The notes under the pieces were generated by a model that was not told the DNA's origin, made no database searches, and worked only from the letters and a program-made list of their open reading frames with translations. A DNA stretch of 64,000 nt from Agriterribacter humi. GTDB taxonomy: Bacteria > Bacteroidota > Bacteroidia > Chitinophagales > Chitinophagaceae. Location: the NCBI RefSeq assembly GCF_009192765.1, contig NZ_VOHQ01000002.1, forward strand, positions 1 through 64,000, in the 5' to 3' direction. Made by a program: the position numbers and the translations under genes. Below, in pieces: positions 46,111 to 55,475 of this stretch (position 1 is the stretch's first letter; each line of letters starts with the position of its first letter).

Positions 46111-47046
46111 ATGCCTTTAAACCGGAGAAAATTTATTTCAACTACTGCTGCCCTTGGCGGAGCAATGATCGCACCTTTTCAACAACCAATAATGGATAAA
46201 CCCGCTTTCCCGCTTCCTGCTGATTTTATGCCGTTGGTAATGGCAACCAATTGGGGATTTGAAGGAACAACCGATGATTTTTGTGCTAAGGCCAAACAGG
46301 AAGGCTACGATGGCATAGAAATGTGGTGGCCAACCGAAAAAATGCAACAGGATACTTTATTTGCCGCATTGCAAAAGCACAGGTTAGCTGTTGGGTTTTT
46401 ATGCGGATCGGGCGATAGCCACTTCGAAAAACACCTGGAGCAATTTCAGAGAATGACAGATGCGGCTGCCACACAGCAAATACAAAAGCCATTGTACATC
46501 AATTGTCATTCGGGAAAGGATTATTTTTCTTTTGAACAGAACAAACAGTTTATTGAATATACTATTGCACTGTCAAAAAGAACGGGCATTCCCATCAGCC
46601 ATGAAACGCATCGTTCACGCATATTGTATGCTGCTCCTGTAGCGCGTCAGTTTGTGGAAGCCATTCCCGGATTGCGTGTTACGCTGGATATTTCTCATTG
46701 GTGTAATGTACATGAATCATTACTGAATGACCAGGAGGAAACCGTACAATTGGTTTTATCAAGGGTTGATCATATTCATGCAAGGATAGGTCATCCGGAG
46801 GGGCCTCAGGTAAATGATCCGCGGGCGCCTGAATGGGAGGCTGCGGTAAAACGCCATTGGCAATGGTGGGATAAAGTAGTGGAACTAAAAATTAAACAGG
46901 GAATAAAAAAACTAACTTTTCTTACCGAATTTGGCCCACCCGATTATCTTCCTGCACTTCCCTATACACGGCAGCCGCTGGCAGATCAATGGGCTATCAA
47001 TGTATATATGAAAGATCAACTGAAGAAAAGATATTCTGATCAATAA
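46111..47046 (+). CDS. Sugar phosphate isomerase/epimerase-like TIM barrel protein
   Basis: From the ATG at 46,111 the protein has 311 residues. It starts with a signal of Tat-like form (MPLNRRKFISTTAALGGAMI), followed by a xylose-isomerase-like TIM barrel (AKQEGYDGIEMWWP, ISHETHRSRILYAAP, VTLDISHWCNVHESLL, HIHARIGHPEGP, KLTFLTEFGPPDY). His, Glu and Asp residues at strand ends suit a divalent metal site. Exported members of this family occur with glycoside oxidation loci in Bacteroidota, so action on a keto-sugar in the periplasm is possible. It lies 60 bp after the DUF1501 gene. Confidence 0.87.
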   Translation: MPLNRRKFISTTAALGGAMIAPFQQPIMDKPAFPLPADFMPLVMATNWGFEGTTDDFCAKAKQEGYDGIEMWWPTEKMQQDTLFAALQKHRLAVGFLCGSGDSHFEKHLEQFQRMTDAAATQQIQKPLYINCHSGKDYFSFEQNKQFIEYTIALSKRTGIPISHETHRSRILYAAPVARQFVEAIPGLRVTLDISHWCNVHESLLNDQEETVQLVLSRVDHIHARIGHPEGPQVNDPRAPEWEAAVKRHWQWWDKVVELKIKQGIKKLTFLTEFGPPDYLPALPYTRQPLADQWAINVYMKDQLKKRYSDQ

Positions 47047-47067
47047 AAATATTACTCCGCAGCTTTT

Positions 47068-48483
47068 ATGATACTACTCAGCATTTCAGGTTTCTTCGGT
47101 CGTTTTCATCCCTTACTCGTGCATTTGCCTATAGGCATTTTATTATTGGGTGTTATATTGCACTGGCTCAGCCGGAAACCACAGTTTAGCGCTATCCGTC
47201 CTGCTGTAAGTGTTACTTTATTACTGGGCGCCGTCAGCGCCGTATTATCCTGTATCAGCGGCTGGTTATTGGCCGCCGGAGGCGAATACGATGCAACTAT
47301 TTTAGACCGGCACAGGTGGATGGGTATAGGCGTTGCCGTAATTGCCATTTTGTATTATATAATATATGCTGAAAAATTTTCTTTCCGGTTCCATCCGGCA
47401 CTGCCTTATATACTTTCTGTGGCCTTGTTTATACTGATCACTTTTACAGGCCACCTGGGCGGAACACTTACTCACGGTGAGGGGTACCTTACACAGGATA
47501 TAGTAGAACCGGATGACACAAAGGAAGTAAAGAAAATTATTCCCAATGTGCAGGAAGCCATGGCATATAATGATATTATACAACCTGTATTACAGAACAA
47601 GTGCTATAGCTGCCATGGCCCGTCGAAACAAAAAGGAAAATTACGTTTGGACAGCAAAGAAACGATTGCAAAAGGCGGAGAAGATGGTAAAGTGCTGATG
47701 GCGGGTAAAAGTGCGGAAAGTGAATTGTATAAAAGAATAACGCTCGATTTGCTTGAAAAGAAACATATGCCCCCTAAGGGTAAGCCGCAGCCTTCGGAAG
47801 CGGAGATCGCTTTGATCCATTGGTGGATCAGTACCGGCGCCAGTTTCGACAAGCCGGTAAAGACCCTGCCGCAGGATGAAAAGATAAAACCATTGCTCAT
47901 CGCTTTGCAGAGTGATCATCAGCAGGCGCCGGCAAAGCCCGAAATACCTGAGACGCCTGTAGCAAAAGCTCCTGAGCAGGCGGTGAACAAATTAAAAGAA
48001 ATGGGTGTTACTGTTGTTCCGGTATCAACGGGCAGCAACTATCTTTCTGTTAATTTTTTGGATTCAAAAAAGATTGGTGATGATGAAGTGAAGCTGCTGG
48101 AGCCACTTGCACCGCAGTTGGTTTGGTTAAAATTGGGCAGCACTGCTGTTAGCGACAGCGCTATGACTACTATTGGTAAACTGCCTGTTTTAATTAAGTT
48201 GAGTTTGGATAATACCAAAATATCAGATACGGGCCTGGCTATGCTGCAATCTTTATCAAAACTTCAATATCTTAATGTTGTAGGAACAAAGATTACTGCC
48301 GGCGGCTTACAGTCTTTAAAAAACTTACCGGAATTGCGCGCCCTTTATTTATATAAAACGGCTGTAGCTGGTGCAGACTGGACATCACTAAAACAAGCCT
48401 TTCCTAAAGCTGTATTGGATACAGGCGGATATACATTGCCTTTGTTGGAAGGAGATACCACACTGGTTACGCAGAAAAAGTAG
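47068..48483 (+). CDS. DUF2231 membrane domain / PSCyt1 cytochrome / LRR fusion
   Basis: The 471-residue protein has four transmembrane helices in its first 150 residues with conserved His in FHPLLVHLPIGILLLG and LDRHRWMG, typical of the DUF2231 haem-binding-like membrane domain. A PSCyt1 segment with CYSCH follows at about residues 170-240 (VLQNKCYSCHGPSKQKG). A Lys/Pro/Glu-rich linker leads to leucine-rich-type repeats (LIKLSLDNTKISDTGLAML, LQYLNVVGTKITAGGLQSL). The parts suggest a quinone- or membrane-linked electron carrier on the outer face of the inner membrane. It ends the operon and converges with the Crp-like gene. Confidence 0.87.
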   Translation: MILLSISGFFGRFHPLLVHLPIGILLLGVILHWLSRKPQFSAIRPAVSVTLLLGAVSAVLSCISGWLLAAGGEYDATILDRHRWMGIGVAVIAILYYIIYAEKFSFRFHPALPYILSVALFILITFTGHLGGTLTHGEGYLTQDIVEPDDTKEVKKIIPNVQEAMAYNDIIQPVLQNKCYSCHGPSKQKGKLRLDSKETIAKGGEDGKVLMAGKSAESELYKRITLDLLEKKHMPPKGKPQPSEAEIALIHWWISTGASFDKPVKTLPQDEKIKPLLIALQSDHQQAPAKPEIPETPVAKAPEQAVNKLKEMGVTVVPVSTGSNYLSVNFLDSKKIGDDEVKLLEPLAPQLVWLKLGSTAVSDSAMTTIGKLPVLIKLSLDNTKISDTGLAMLQSLSKLQYLNVVGTKITAGGLQSLKNLPELRALYLYKTAVAGADWTSLKQAFPKAVLDTGGYTLPLLEGDTTLVTQKK

Positions 48484-48542
48484 CAAAGCCCCATTCTAAA
48501 TTTGATAAGAGGACAGCATAACCCTAAGTGGCGGTGCCGGGG

Positions 48543-49250
48543 TCACCTGGCATTTGCCAGATCAATCAGTTTTTTGATATCGGTAATAAATATTTTTCTG
48601 CCTTTTGTTTCAACCATTCCGGCCTCTTTAAATTCACTCAGCACTCTTACTACATTTTCCCGGGCAGTACCTGCAAGGCTGGCCAAATCATCTCTCGACA
48701 TATTGATTTCTACAGCCATGCCGGGCTCAAAATTCACTTTGTATTTTTCTCTTAATACAATTAATTGCAAAGCCAGTCTTTCCCGAACCGAATTTTGTGC
48801 AAATAAAGTAACACTATTGGCTAATACCGCAAACTCATGGCTGAGCGTTTTCAACAGCCGGTTATTAAGAATGGCGGACTGCTGTAAACAGGCTAAAAAA
48901 TCTTCTTTCGGTATAAAAGCAATCGTACTTTCTTCCAGCGTAGCGGCAGAATCGGGGTAGCGGTATTCCGATAAAATGGCGTGGTAACCGAGTAGTTCGC
49001 CGGTGTTAGCCACATAAATGATTTGCTCCCTGCTGTTTTTATCTGTTTTATATTTTTTAACCTTGCCTTCAACAATATAATATATGCCTGCAGGGTAACC
49101 GCCTTCCCGAAAAAGAATCTCTCCTTTTTTATATACATGTTCACTTTTACGCGCCATGAGGCGGTCAAAGTCGGCAACTGGCAGATCGGCCAAAATAGAT
49201 TCACTTTTAAAATCCCATTTGTCTATTGGAAAAATACCCTGGATGCTCAT
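48543..49250 (-). CDS. Crp/Fnr family transcriptional regulator
   Basis: Using the ATG at 49,250 the protein has 235 residues, the usual length; a start 42 bp upstream is possible. The cyclic-nucleotide-binding-type beta roll is visible (YKKGEILFREGGYPAGIYYIVEGKVKKY-like), with a long dimer helix and a Crp winged helix (MSRDDLASLAGTARENVVRVLSEFKEAGMVE). It has no Cys cluster for an iron-sulphur centre, so it is not an Fnr-type oxygen sensor; effector unknown. It is divergent from the methyltransferase gene. Confidence 0.93.
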   Translation of the reverse strand: MSIQGIFPIDKWDFKSESILADLPVADFDRLMARKSEHVYKKGEILFREGGYPAGIYYIVEGKVKKYKTDKNSREQIIYVANTGELLGYHAILSEYRYPDSAATLEESTIAFIPKEDFLACLQQSAILNNRLLKTLSHEFAVLANSVTLFAQNSVRERLALQLIVLREKYKVNFEPGMAVEINMSRDDLASLAGTARENVVRVLSEFKEAGMVETKGRKIFITDIKKLIDLANAR

Positions 49251-49336
49251 AGTATGTACAAAACTACCTTTAAAAATATTGATATAAATCACTTTTCGCA
49301 GTGATAAGTTTTACCGCATAACGAATAATTGATATG

Positions 49337-49344
49337 TAATTTTG
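49337..49344 (+). promoter_or_regulatory. TAnnTTTG element upstream of the methyltransferase
   Basis: TAATTTTG matches the Bacteroidota -7 consensus. It lies 115 bp before the methyltransferase start. No clear -33 TTG precedes it. Confidence 0.4.
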
Positions 49345-49458
49345 CAATCGGCTAACAAAAGTGAAAATGTGCCTGCACCATATATTGAGAATTCTGATCC
49401 CGGCAATGCAGTATCGTGAATTAAGACTTATAATACATTTTAAAGTTCTATAACAATC

Positions 49459-50064
49459 ATGCATGTAAATGAAAAGAAATTGCCCATAAACAGGTTCTTC
49501 AGTTCCGATAACAGGTTTAATACACTTTATCCGGAGCCGGTCCGCTTATTAGCTGCCAGGCATTGGACTCCTTTAAATGTTGCGCGAAGGGCTTCCTTTT
49601 TTCTGGCGGCCGAAAATGGTATGCGTATACTGGATATCGGCAGCGGGGTAGGTAAATTTTGTTTAAGTGCTGCGTATTATTCTCCCAATGCGCATTTTTA
49701 TGGTGTGGAACAGCGCAAAGACCTTGTTACGTATGCACAGGCTGCAGGAAATACACTGGGTTTACAGAATGTTTCTTTCATACACGGAAATTTTACTCAA
49801 CTCGATTTGCGCAATTACGATCATTTCTATTTCTATAATTCATTTTATGAAAACCTGGCGGGTACCGATAAAATAGATGAGCGTATTGTGTACTCCGGCG
49901 AGTTGTATAATTATTATAACCGTTATTTATATAAACAGTTAGAGCAAATGCCTGCCGGAACACGATTGGCTACATTTTACAGCCTCGAAGATGAAGTGCC
50001 CAGGGATTATCATATTGTGGGTTCGGAAATGGATAACCTTCTGAAATTCTGGGTTAAGATATGA
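49459..50064 (+). CDS. Class I SAM-dependent methyltransferase
   Basis: The 201-residue protein shows motif I ILDIGSGVGKFCLSAA, an acidic residue after strand 2 in FYGVEQRKDLV and the segment NVSFIHGNFTQLDL, which together form the S-adenosylmethionine pocket. No substrate domain is present, so the target (protein, small molecule or RNA) cannot be named. It lies alone between divergent crp and downstream sulP. The following 225 bp gap shows no gene. Confidence 0.82.
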   Translation: MHVNEKKLPINRFFSSDNRFNTLYPEPVRLLAARHWTPLNVARRASFFLAAENGMRILDIGSGVGKFCLSAAYYSPNAHFYGVEQRKDLVTYAQAAGNTLGLQNVSFIHGNFTQLDLRNYDHFYFYNSFYENLAGTDKIDERIVYSGELYNYYNRYLYKQLEQMPAGTRLATFYSLEDEVPRDYHIVGSEMDNLLKFWVKI

Positions 50065-50289
50065 TCATTTTAAACAAATTACCTGTGCTAACAAATGAAT
50101 ACGGATGATTCTATGAGTGCAGTAAAAAAAGAAAATATTGTATGCTGATAAGTTAATATGTGATTTAAGCCTGTACGATCGGATGGACCAAACTGCACAG
50201 GAATAATTTGATATTAAAATGCACACGTTTCTCCTCCAGATCAAATTAAACAAAACGTTGAAGCTGGAGCATTATAACAACATCAATAT

Positions 50290-51951
50290 ATGTTTAAGCC
50301 TAAGTTGTTTGATACCCTAAAGCACTATAGCAGGCAGCAATTTGCTAAAGATGTGATGGCGGGTTTAATTGTAGGGGTTGTAGCCCTGCCGCTTGCCATT
50401 GCATTTGCTATAGCTTCAGGCGTATCGCCGGAAAAGGGATTGTATACCGCAGTTATTGCGGGTTTTATTATTTCCGCGCTGGGTGGTAGCAAGGTTCAAA
50501 TTGGAGGGCCTACGGGCGCATTCATTGTAATTGTATATGGCATTGTTCAGCAATTTGGCATTAATGGTTTAATTATAGCCACTTTTATCGCCGGGGTAAT
50601 CCTCATCATCATGGGTATAGCCCGTTTGGGCACCATCATTAAATTTATACCTTATCCCTTAATTGTGGGATTTACCAGCGGTATCGCCCTGATCATTTTT
50701 TCTTCGCAAATGAAAGATTTTTTTGGATTGAAGATGGGGGAAATTCCTGCTGATTTTACAGATAAATGGCAAAGTTATATTGGAAATTTTCAATCGGTTA
50801 ATATATATGCGCTTTTAATTGCTGCGGGTACAGTTGCTATTATTGCTTTGTGGCCTAAAGTTACACGTAAAATACCCGGATCATTAATTGCACTTTTAGT
50901 TACAACTGCTGTGGTGCAATTGCTGCACCTGCCTGTAGAAACCATTGGCAGCCGTTTTGGCAGCATTCCTTCTTCCTTTCCTTCACCTGTAATTCCCGAT
51001 CTTGATTTCGCTACTATTCAAAAACTGATTGCACCTGCATTTACCATTGCTTTGTTGGGAGGTATTGAATCTTTATTGTCTGCTATTGTAGCCGATGGAA
51101 TGATTGGGGGAAATCACAGATCCAATACGGAACTGATAGCCCAGGGCACAGCCAATATCTTCTCCTCTATTTTTGGCGGTATTCCCGCTACAGGCGCCAT
51201 AGCCCGTACCGCAACCAATATTAAAAACGGAGGGCGCACGCCGGTGGCAGGCATCGTGCATGCATTTACGTTATTACTAATCATATTGTTTATAGGCAAA
51301 TGGGCCGCCCTTGTACCAATGGCTGCATTGGCCGGCATACTGGTGATTGTGGCTTATAATATGAGTGAATGGGAGAATTTTATTTCAGTAGTAAAAGGTC
51401 CGCGTGGCGATACCGCAGTATTACTTACCACTTTTTTTCTTACCGTATTAATTGATCTTACCGTAGCTATTGAAATAGGTATGGTGCTGGCTGTATTTCT
51501 GTTTATGCGGAATATGATAAAGTTTACAGATGTAAATATTCTTACCGGTGAAAATACCGATAAAGAGGAAGGGCGGGATAAAGATGCGGTAAGTAATTAT
51601 GCTATTCCGAAAGATGTTGAAGTATTTGAAATAAACGGACCCTTATTTTTTGGGGCCGCCTATAAATTTAAAGATGCTATAAAGTTTATTAAAAAGCCAC
51701 CCAAAGTATTCATCATCCGCATGCGGCAGGTACCTATTATTGATGCCACAGGAATCAGAACGCTGAGGGAAATTCACAAGGAATCAAAAAACCGGGGTAC
51801 AAAATTAATCCTTTCGGAAGTGCATAGCAAGCAGGTAATGGACGAACTGAAAGCTGCCCGTTTATTATTTGCTGTGGGTAAGGCTAATGTAACGGACACT
51901 TTTGAGCAGGCGCTGAAAAGGAGCAATGCGGTGATAAATGAGGGGAGGTGA
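50290..51951 (+). CDS. SulP family anion transporter
   Basis: The 553-residue protein has the SulP layout: about 12 membrane helices starting with [20 protein letters not shown], the [16 protein letters not shown] motif, [18 protein letters not shown], and a C-terminal STAS domain from about residue 440 ([32 protein letters not shown]). Such carriers move sulfate, bicarbonate or dicarboxylates across the inner membrane; which one is unclear. Confidence 0.93.
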   Translation: MFKPKLFDTLKHYSRQQFAKDVMAGLIVGVVALPLAIAFAIASGVSPEKGLYTAVIAGFIISALGGSKVQIGGPTGAFIVIVYGIVQQFGINGLIIATFIAGVILIIMGIARLGTIIKFIPYPLIVGFTSGIALIIFSSQMKDFFGLKMGEIPADFTDKWQSYIGNFQSVNIYALLIAAGTVAIIALWPKVTRKIPGSLIALLVTTAVVQLLHLPVETIGSRFGSIPSSFPSPVIPDLDFATIQKLIAPAFTIALLGGIESLLSAIVADGMIGGNHRSNTELIAQGTANIFSSIFGGIPATGAIARTATNIKNGGRTPVAGIVHAFTLLLIILFIGKWAALVPMAALAGILVIVAYNMSEWENFISVVKGPRGDTAVLLTTFFLTVLIDLTVAIEIGMVLAVFLFMRNMIKFTDVNILTGENTDKEEGRDKDAVSNYAIPKDVEVFEINGPLFFGAAYKFKDAIKFIKKPPKVFIIRMRQVPIIDATGIRTLREIHKESKNRGTKLILSEVHSKQVMDELKAARLLFAVGKANVTDTFEQALKRSNAVINEGR

Positions 51952-51987
51952 AAGGTGTGAAGTGAGAGGTGAAAGGTGAGAAGTTGT
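51945..51987. repeat. Intergenic word repeat (GAGGTGAAAGGTG type)
   Basis: Repeated units ggtgaaaggtgtgaagtgag and aggtgaaaggtgagaag begin at the last codons of sulP and extend into the gap before the GH97 gene. Confidence 0.65.
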
Positions 51988-52090
51988 TTCCGTTATTCAA
52001 TTAAAGGAATAAACCACTAAGCAAGACAAATAGATATAGTTGATTAACTTGTAGTACAATTTCTTTTATAACGATTGCATAACTGCTGGT

Positions 52091-54064
52091 ATGAAAACAA
52101 TTCCCGTATTTCTTTTCCTGCTGCTGCTTTATGTACCATGCAGGGCCGATGCGATCAAAGAAATACAATCTCCGTCGGGAGATATTAAGGTTTCTGTAAG
52201 CATTGACCATACCATTACCTATACGGTATCTTATAAAAACCAGCCCTTGCTTTTGCCGTCTGTTATTGATATGATGCTGGAAGATGGCAAAAAGCTTTCC
52301 GGTAAACCCGGCCGCTCTAAAATAAATACCCGTTCAGTAAATGCCGTGATCGTATCGCCGGTTCCCGAAAAAAGAAAGCATATTCCTGATACATACAATG
52401 AAATGCAGATCCGGTTTACGAATGGGTTTGGCATTATTTTCAGGGTTTACGATGATGGAATTGCTTACAGGATTACAACAGCATTTAAGGATTCAATTAT
52501 CATAAAGAATGAGATCGCTGAATTTAATTTTCCTCAAAATGCTTTGCTTTACTTTCCGGAAGTGGTAAAAAGAGATAACCAGGATAAATACCACACCAGC
52601 TTTGAAGAGCCTTACCAGGTAAAACCATTGGATAGTGTAACCAAAAATAATCTGTGCTTTACACCTGTGCTTATTGCATCTGCCGGCAACCCGAAAATAG
52701 TAGTTACCGATGCTGATATTGAAGATTATCCCGGTATGTTTGTTACAGGTAAAAGTAGTAATGTATTAAGGGCGGAGTTTGCGCCTTATCCCCTGGAGGA
52801 AATGCTTGCGCCGGGCGATTTTCCACAGTTATATGTTTCGAAACGGGCAGATTATATTGCCAGAACAAAGGGTACAAAATATTTTCCCTGGCGTGTACTG
52901 CTGATCGCTCCGGAAGATAAGGATTTGCCTGCCAATGATCTTGTATACCGTCTCGCTTCGCCTTCAAGAGTGAAGGATGTTTCCTGGGTTCATCCCGGTA
53001 AGGCTACAGATGAATGGATCATTTCATCTAATATTTTTAATGTAGATTTTAAGAGTGGCATCAATACCGCTACGTACAAATATTATATTGATTTTGCCAA
53101 ACGTTTCGGTTTTGAACGCATTATGATGGATGCGGGATGGAGCGACAATAACGATTTGTTTAAGATCAATCCTGGTATTGACATGGAAGAAATAGCAGCA
53201 TACGCAAGAAAACAAAACGTGAAGCTGAGCATGTGGACGCTGGCCATGACCTTAGATAAACAATTGGAGCCGGCGCTTGAACAATTCAATAAATGGGGCG
53301 TGGATTTTATAATGACGGATTTTATTGACCGCGATGATCAGAAGGCCGTAAACTTCTTCTATAAAATCGCCGAAGCCTGTGCAAAGCATAAGATCATGAT
53401 CATGTTTCACGGCGCCTTTAAACCGGCAGGCTTTAACCGCACTTATCCCCATGCCATTACCCGTGAAGCCGTGCTGGGCTCCGAATACAATATATGGAGC
53501 AGCAAGGCAACCCCCAAGCATAATTTGTTGCTTCCTTTTATACGCATGACGGCAGGTCCAATGGATTATGAACCGGGGATATTGGATAATGCCACGGAAA
53601 AAACTTTCCGGCCAATAGGAGAAAAGATAATGTCTTTTGGAACCCGCTGCCAGCAATTGGCCATGTATGTGGTATATGAAAGCCCTGTACAGTTTTTCTC
53701 TGGAAATCCTTCACAGGGTTTGCTGGAGCCTGCTTTTATGGAATTGCTCGGTAGTATTCCCACCACGTGGGATACTACTGTTGTGGTGGATGGCAAACTG
53801 GGTGAGTATATAATCACTGCACGCAAAAAAAATAATGAATGGTTTATTGGGGCCATGAACGATCTTACAGAAAGAACATTTACTATTCCGCTTGATTTTC
53901 TGGAAAATGAAAATTATACTGCCACTGTTTGCGAGGATGGCATGAATGCCAGCAGGTATGCTTCGGATTATAAACTATATTCTAAAACCCTTAACCGCAA
54001 AGATTCCATCATTATTAAAATGGCTCCGGGCGGAGGGTATCTCATCAGGCTTCAGCAACAATAG
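52091..54064 (+). CDS. Glycoside hydrolase family 97 protein, secreted
   Basis: The 657-residue protein has a signal peptide (to about residue 20). The N-terminal GH97 beta-sandwich includes QSPSGDIKVSVSID and FRVYDDGIAYRITTAF. The catalytic TIM barrel includes FGFERIMMDAGWSD and WGVDFIMTDFIDRDDQ, and a C-terminal beta domain follows. GH97 contains inverting alpha-glucosidases and retaining alpha-galactosidases. The Asp in the second barrel motif and REAVLGSEYN suggest the retaining type, with moderate confidence. No regulon box is seen upstream. Confidence 0.9.
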   Translation: MKTIPVFLFLLLLYVPCRADAIKEIQSPSGDIKVSVSIDHTITYTVSYKNQPLLLPSVIDMMLEDGKKLSGKPGRSKINTRSVNAVIVSPVPEKRKHIPDTYNEMQIRFTNGFGIIFRVYDDGIAYRITTAFKDSIIIKNEIAEFNFPQNALLYFPEVVKRDNQDKYHTSFEEPYQVKPLDSVTKNNLCFTPVLIASAGNPKIVVTDADIEDYPGMFVTGKSSNVLRAEFAPYPLEEMLAPGDFPQLYVSKRADYIARTKGTKYFPWRVLLIAPEDKDLPANDLVYRLASPSRVKDVSWVHPGKATDEWIISSNIFNVDFKSGINTATYKYYIDFAKRFGFERIMMDAGWSDNNDLFKINPGIDMEEIAAYARKQNVKLSMWTLAMTLDKQLEPALEQFNKWGVDFIMTDFIDRDDQKAVNFFYKIAEACAKHKIMIMFHGAFKPAGFNRTYPHAITREAVLGSEYNIWSSKATPKHNLLLPFIRMTAGPMDYEPGILDNATEKTFRPIGEKIMSFGTRCQQLAMYVVYESPVQFFSGNPSQGLLEPAFMELLGSIPTTWDTTVVVDGKLGEYIITARKKNNEWFIGAMNDLTERTFTIPLDFLENENYTATVCEDGMNASRYASDYKLYSKTLNRKDSIIIKMAPGGGYLIRLQQQ

Positions 54065-54067
54065 CTT

Positions 54068-54742
54068 TTACTGTTTTTTTAATTTATCCTTAAATATTTT
54101 TTCAAACTTTTCCAGCTTGGGCCTGATCACATACTGGCAGTATGGCGCTTTTCCGTTGAGCATAAAGTAATTCTGATGGTAATTTTCCGCTACATAAAAG
54201 TTTTTAAACGGCTCAATGGCTGTTACAACAGGATTGGGCCATGCCCCACTTTTATCCAATTCGATTTTATAAGCCTCGGCTTTTTCTTTCTGGGTATTAT
54301 CGTGATAGAAAATTACGCTGCGGTACTGCGGTCCCACATCATTACCCTGCCTGTTTAATGTGGTAGGATCGTGTGTTTTCCAGAAAACTTCTAATAATTC
54401 ATCGAAACTAATAACGGCAGGATCATACACAATTTGCAGCGCTTCTGCGTGCCCGGTATTTTTTTCACAAACCTGTTCGTATGTAGGGTTCGCCACATGA
54501 CCGCCACTGTAACCACTGGATACTTTTTTAACGCCTTCCAATTGCTGAAAAATAGCTTCCGTGCACCAGAAGCAGCCGTTTGCAAAAGTGGCTACTGCGG
54601 TATGGGCATCGGGAGTAATAGCAGCAGGATTAATAGTAGTATCGTTGCTCATATTATTTGTTTTTTGAGAATTGCTTTTTGCACCACAGGAAAACAACGC
54701 GGTTGCAGGAATCATTCCAAGGATCAGAAAAAGGTATTTCAT
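54068..54742 (-). CDS. msrA: Peptide methionine sulfoxide reductase MsrA, lipoprotein form
   Basis: The enzyme reduces methionine-S-sulfoxide in proteins. The 224 residues begin with a lipoprotein signal ending at LFSC (Cys19), a polar linker to about residue 48, then the MsrA core with the catalytic Cys57 in GCFWCTE and YSGGHVANPTYEQVC, and GPQYRSVIFYHDN. The lipobox suggests it works outside the cytoplasm on oxidised envelope proteins. It converges on the GH97 gene with a 3 bp gap. Confidence 0.95.
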   Translation of the reverse strand: MKYLFLILGMIPATALFSCGAKSNSQKTNNMSNDTTINPAAITPDAHTAVATFANGCFWCTEAIFQQLEGVKKVSSGYSGGHVANPTYEQVCEKNTGHAEALQIVYDPAVISFDELLEVFWKTHDPTTLNRQGNDVGPQYRSVIFYHDNTQKEKAEAYKIELDKSGAWPNPVVTAIEPFKNFYVAENYHQNYFMLNGKAPYCQYVIRPKLEKFEKIFKDKLKKQ

Positions 54743-55440
54743 TGCTTAACATTTACGAATGATAAATATTATGCCAATCAGAGCGCAAGTTACTGAATAC
54801 AGCAAATAATGTACGCAGTAAGCGTATGGCGGAGACGTTAAATTTTGTTAAAGAGCGATTGCGGGTGCTTTGTTGGGATGCACACTGCTAAAGCTCAACC
54901 CTATTACTACTGTTTATCATTCCGACAAAGCTAAAGGGCAGGCAGGGAAGCATCCATCTGCGCTATGATCAAACGATAAACCATAAACGACAACCGACGA
55001 ATAGTCAATACAGATGCTTCGCTTCCCGCCGCGGCGGTGGCAAACTCAGCATGACAAGCAGTGGAACAGGAGTTCAGCTTTTGTACTACAGTTTAGCCAC
55101 TCACTGTAGCTTGTCATGCTGACGCAGGAAGCATCCATCCTCGCTCCAATCATTCACTACCACTTGTCATTCACGATTCAGATGTTTCATTCCTTAGCAT
55201 GACAATAGAGGCAGTATGCGGATCCGAAACTGAAATCCAAAAAAGAAGCACCGGGAGCCAAATAAAACCCATCCTCCGTGACAGTTTCAAATCCGCCTAT
55301 CGGCAGGCAGGTTTCAAATCCAGGAATTCACCACTGATCACTGACCACTCACCGTTTAAGTATTCATACCATCATTAGTAGTTGCTCACCTGATAGCTGA
55401 CGGCTGATAGCTCATACCCGCAATAAAATACATTTCCACT
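54743..55440. repeat. Repeat-filled intergenic region, no gene
   Basis: This 0.7 kb gap has no convincing reading frame. It holds four related copies, in alternating orientation, of a dispersed repeat with the ends GTCATGCTGA and GAAGCATCCATC (54,915-54,962; 55,011-55,060 inverted; 55,109-55,141; 55,179-55,206 inverted). It also holds a degraded GC-rich palindrome (55,295-55,310) and word repeats such as actgatcactgaccactcac (55,328-55,350) and ctgatagctgacggctgata (55,390-55,409). Confidence 0.7.
55284..55321. repeat. GC-rich palindrome, copy 4, flanked by an 11 bp direct repeat
   Basis: The 16 bp core with CGGCAGGCAG (55,295-55,310) is flanked by GTTTCAAATCC at 55,284-55,294 and 55,311-55,321. 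The flanking direct repeat could be a target-site duplication or the product of a template switch. Confidence 0.65.
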
Positions 55441-55448
55441 TACCTTTG
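55441..55448 (+). promoter_or_regulatory. TAnnTTTG element of mutS2
   Basis: TACCTTTG matches the Bacteroidota -7 consensus and lies 27 bp before the chosen start codon at 55,476. It rules out a start at 55,446. Confidence 0.55.
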
Positions 55449-55475
55449 CAAATCTTAAAAAGAAGCAATACAAAA

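Noticed and set aside
48502-48960. Plus-strand frame of 152 codons over the Crp-like gene
   Set aside because: It is antisense to a clear Crp/Fnr gene and has no domain.
54743-55440. CRISPR array in the repeat-rich gap
   Set aside because: The repeats differ in length and orientation and have no regular spacers.
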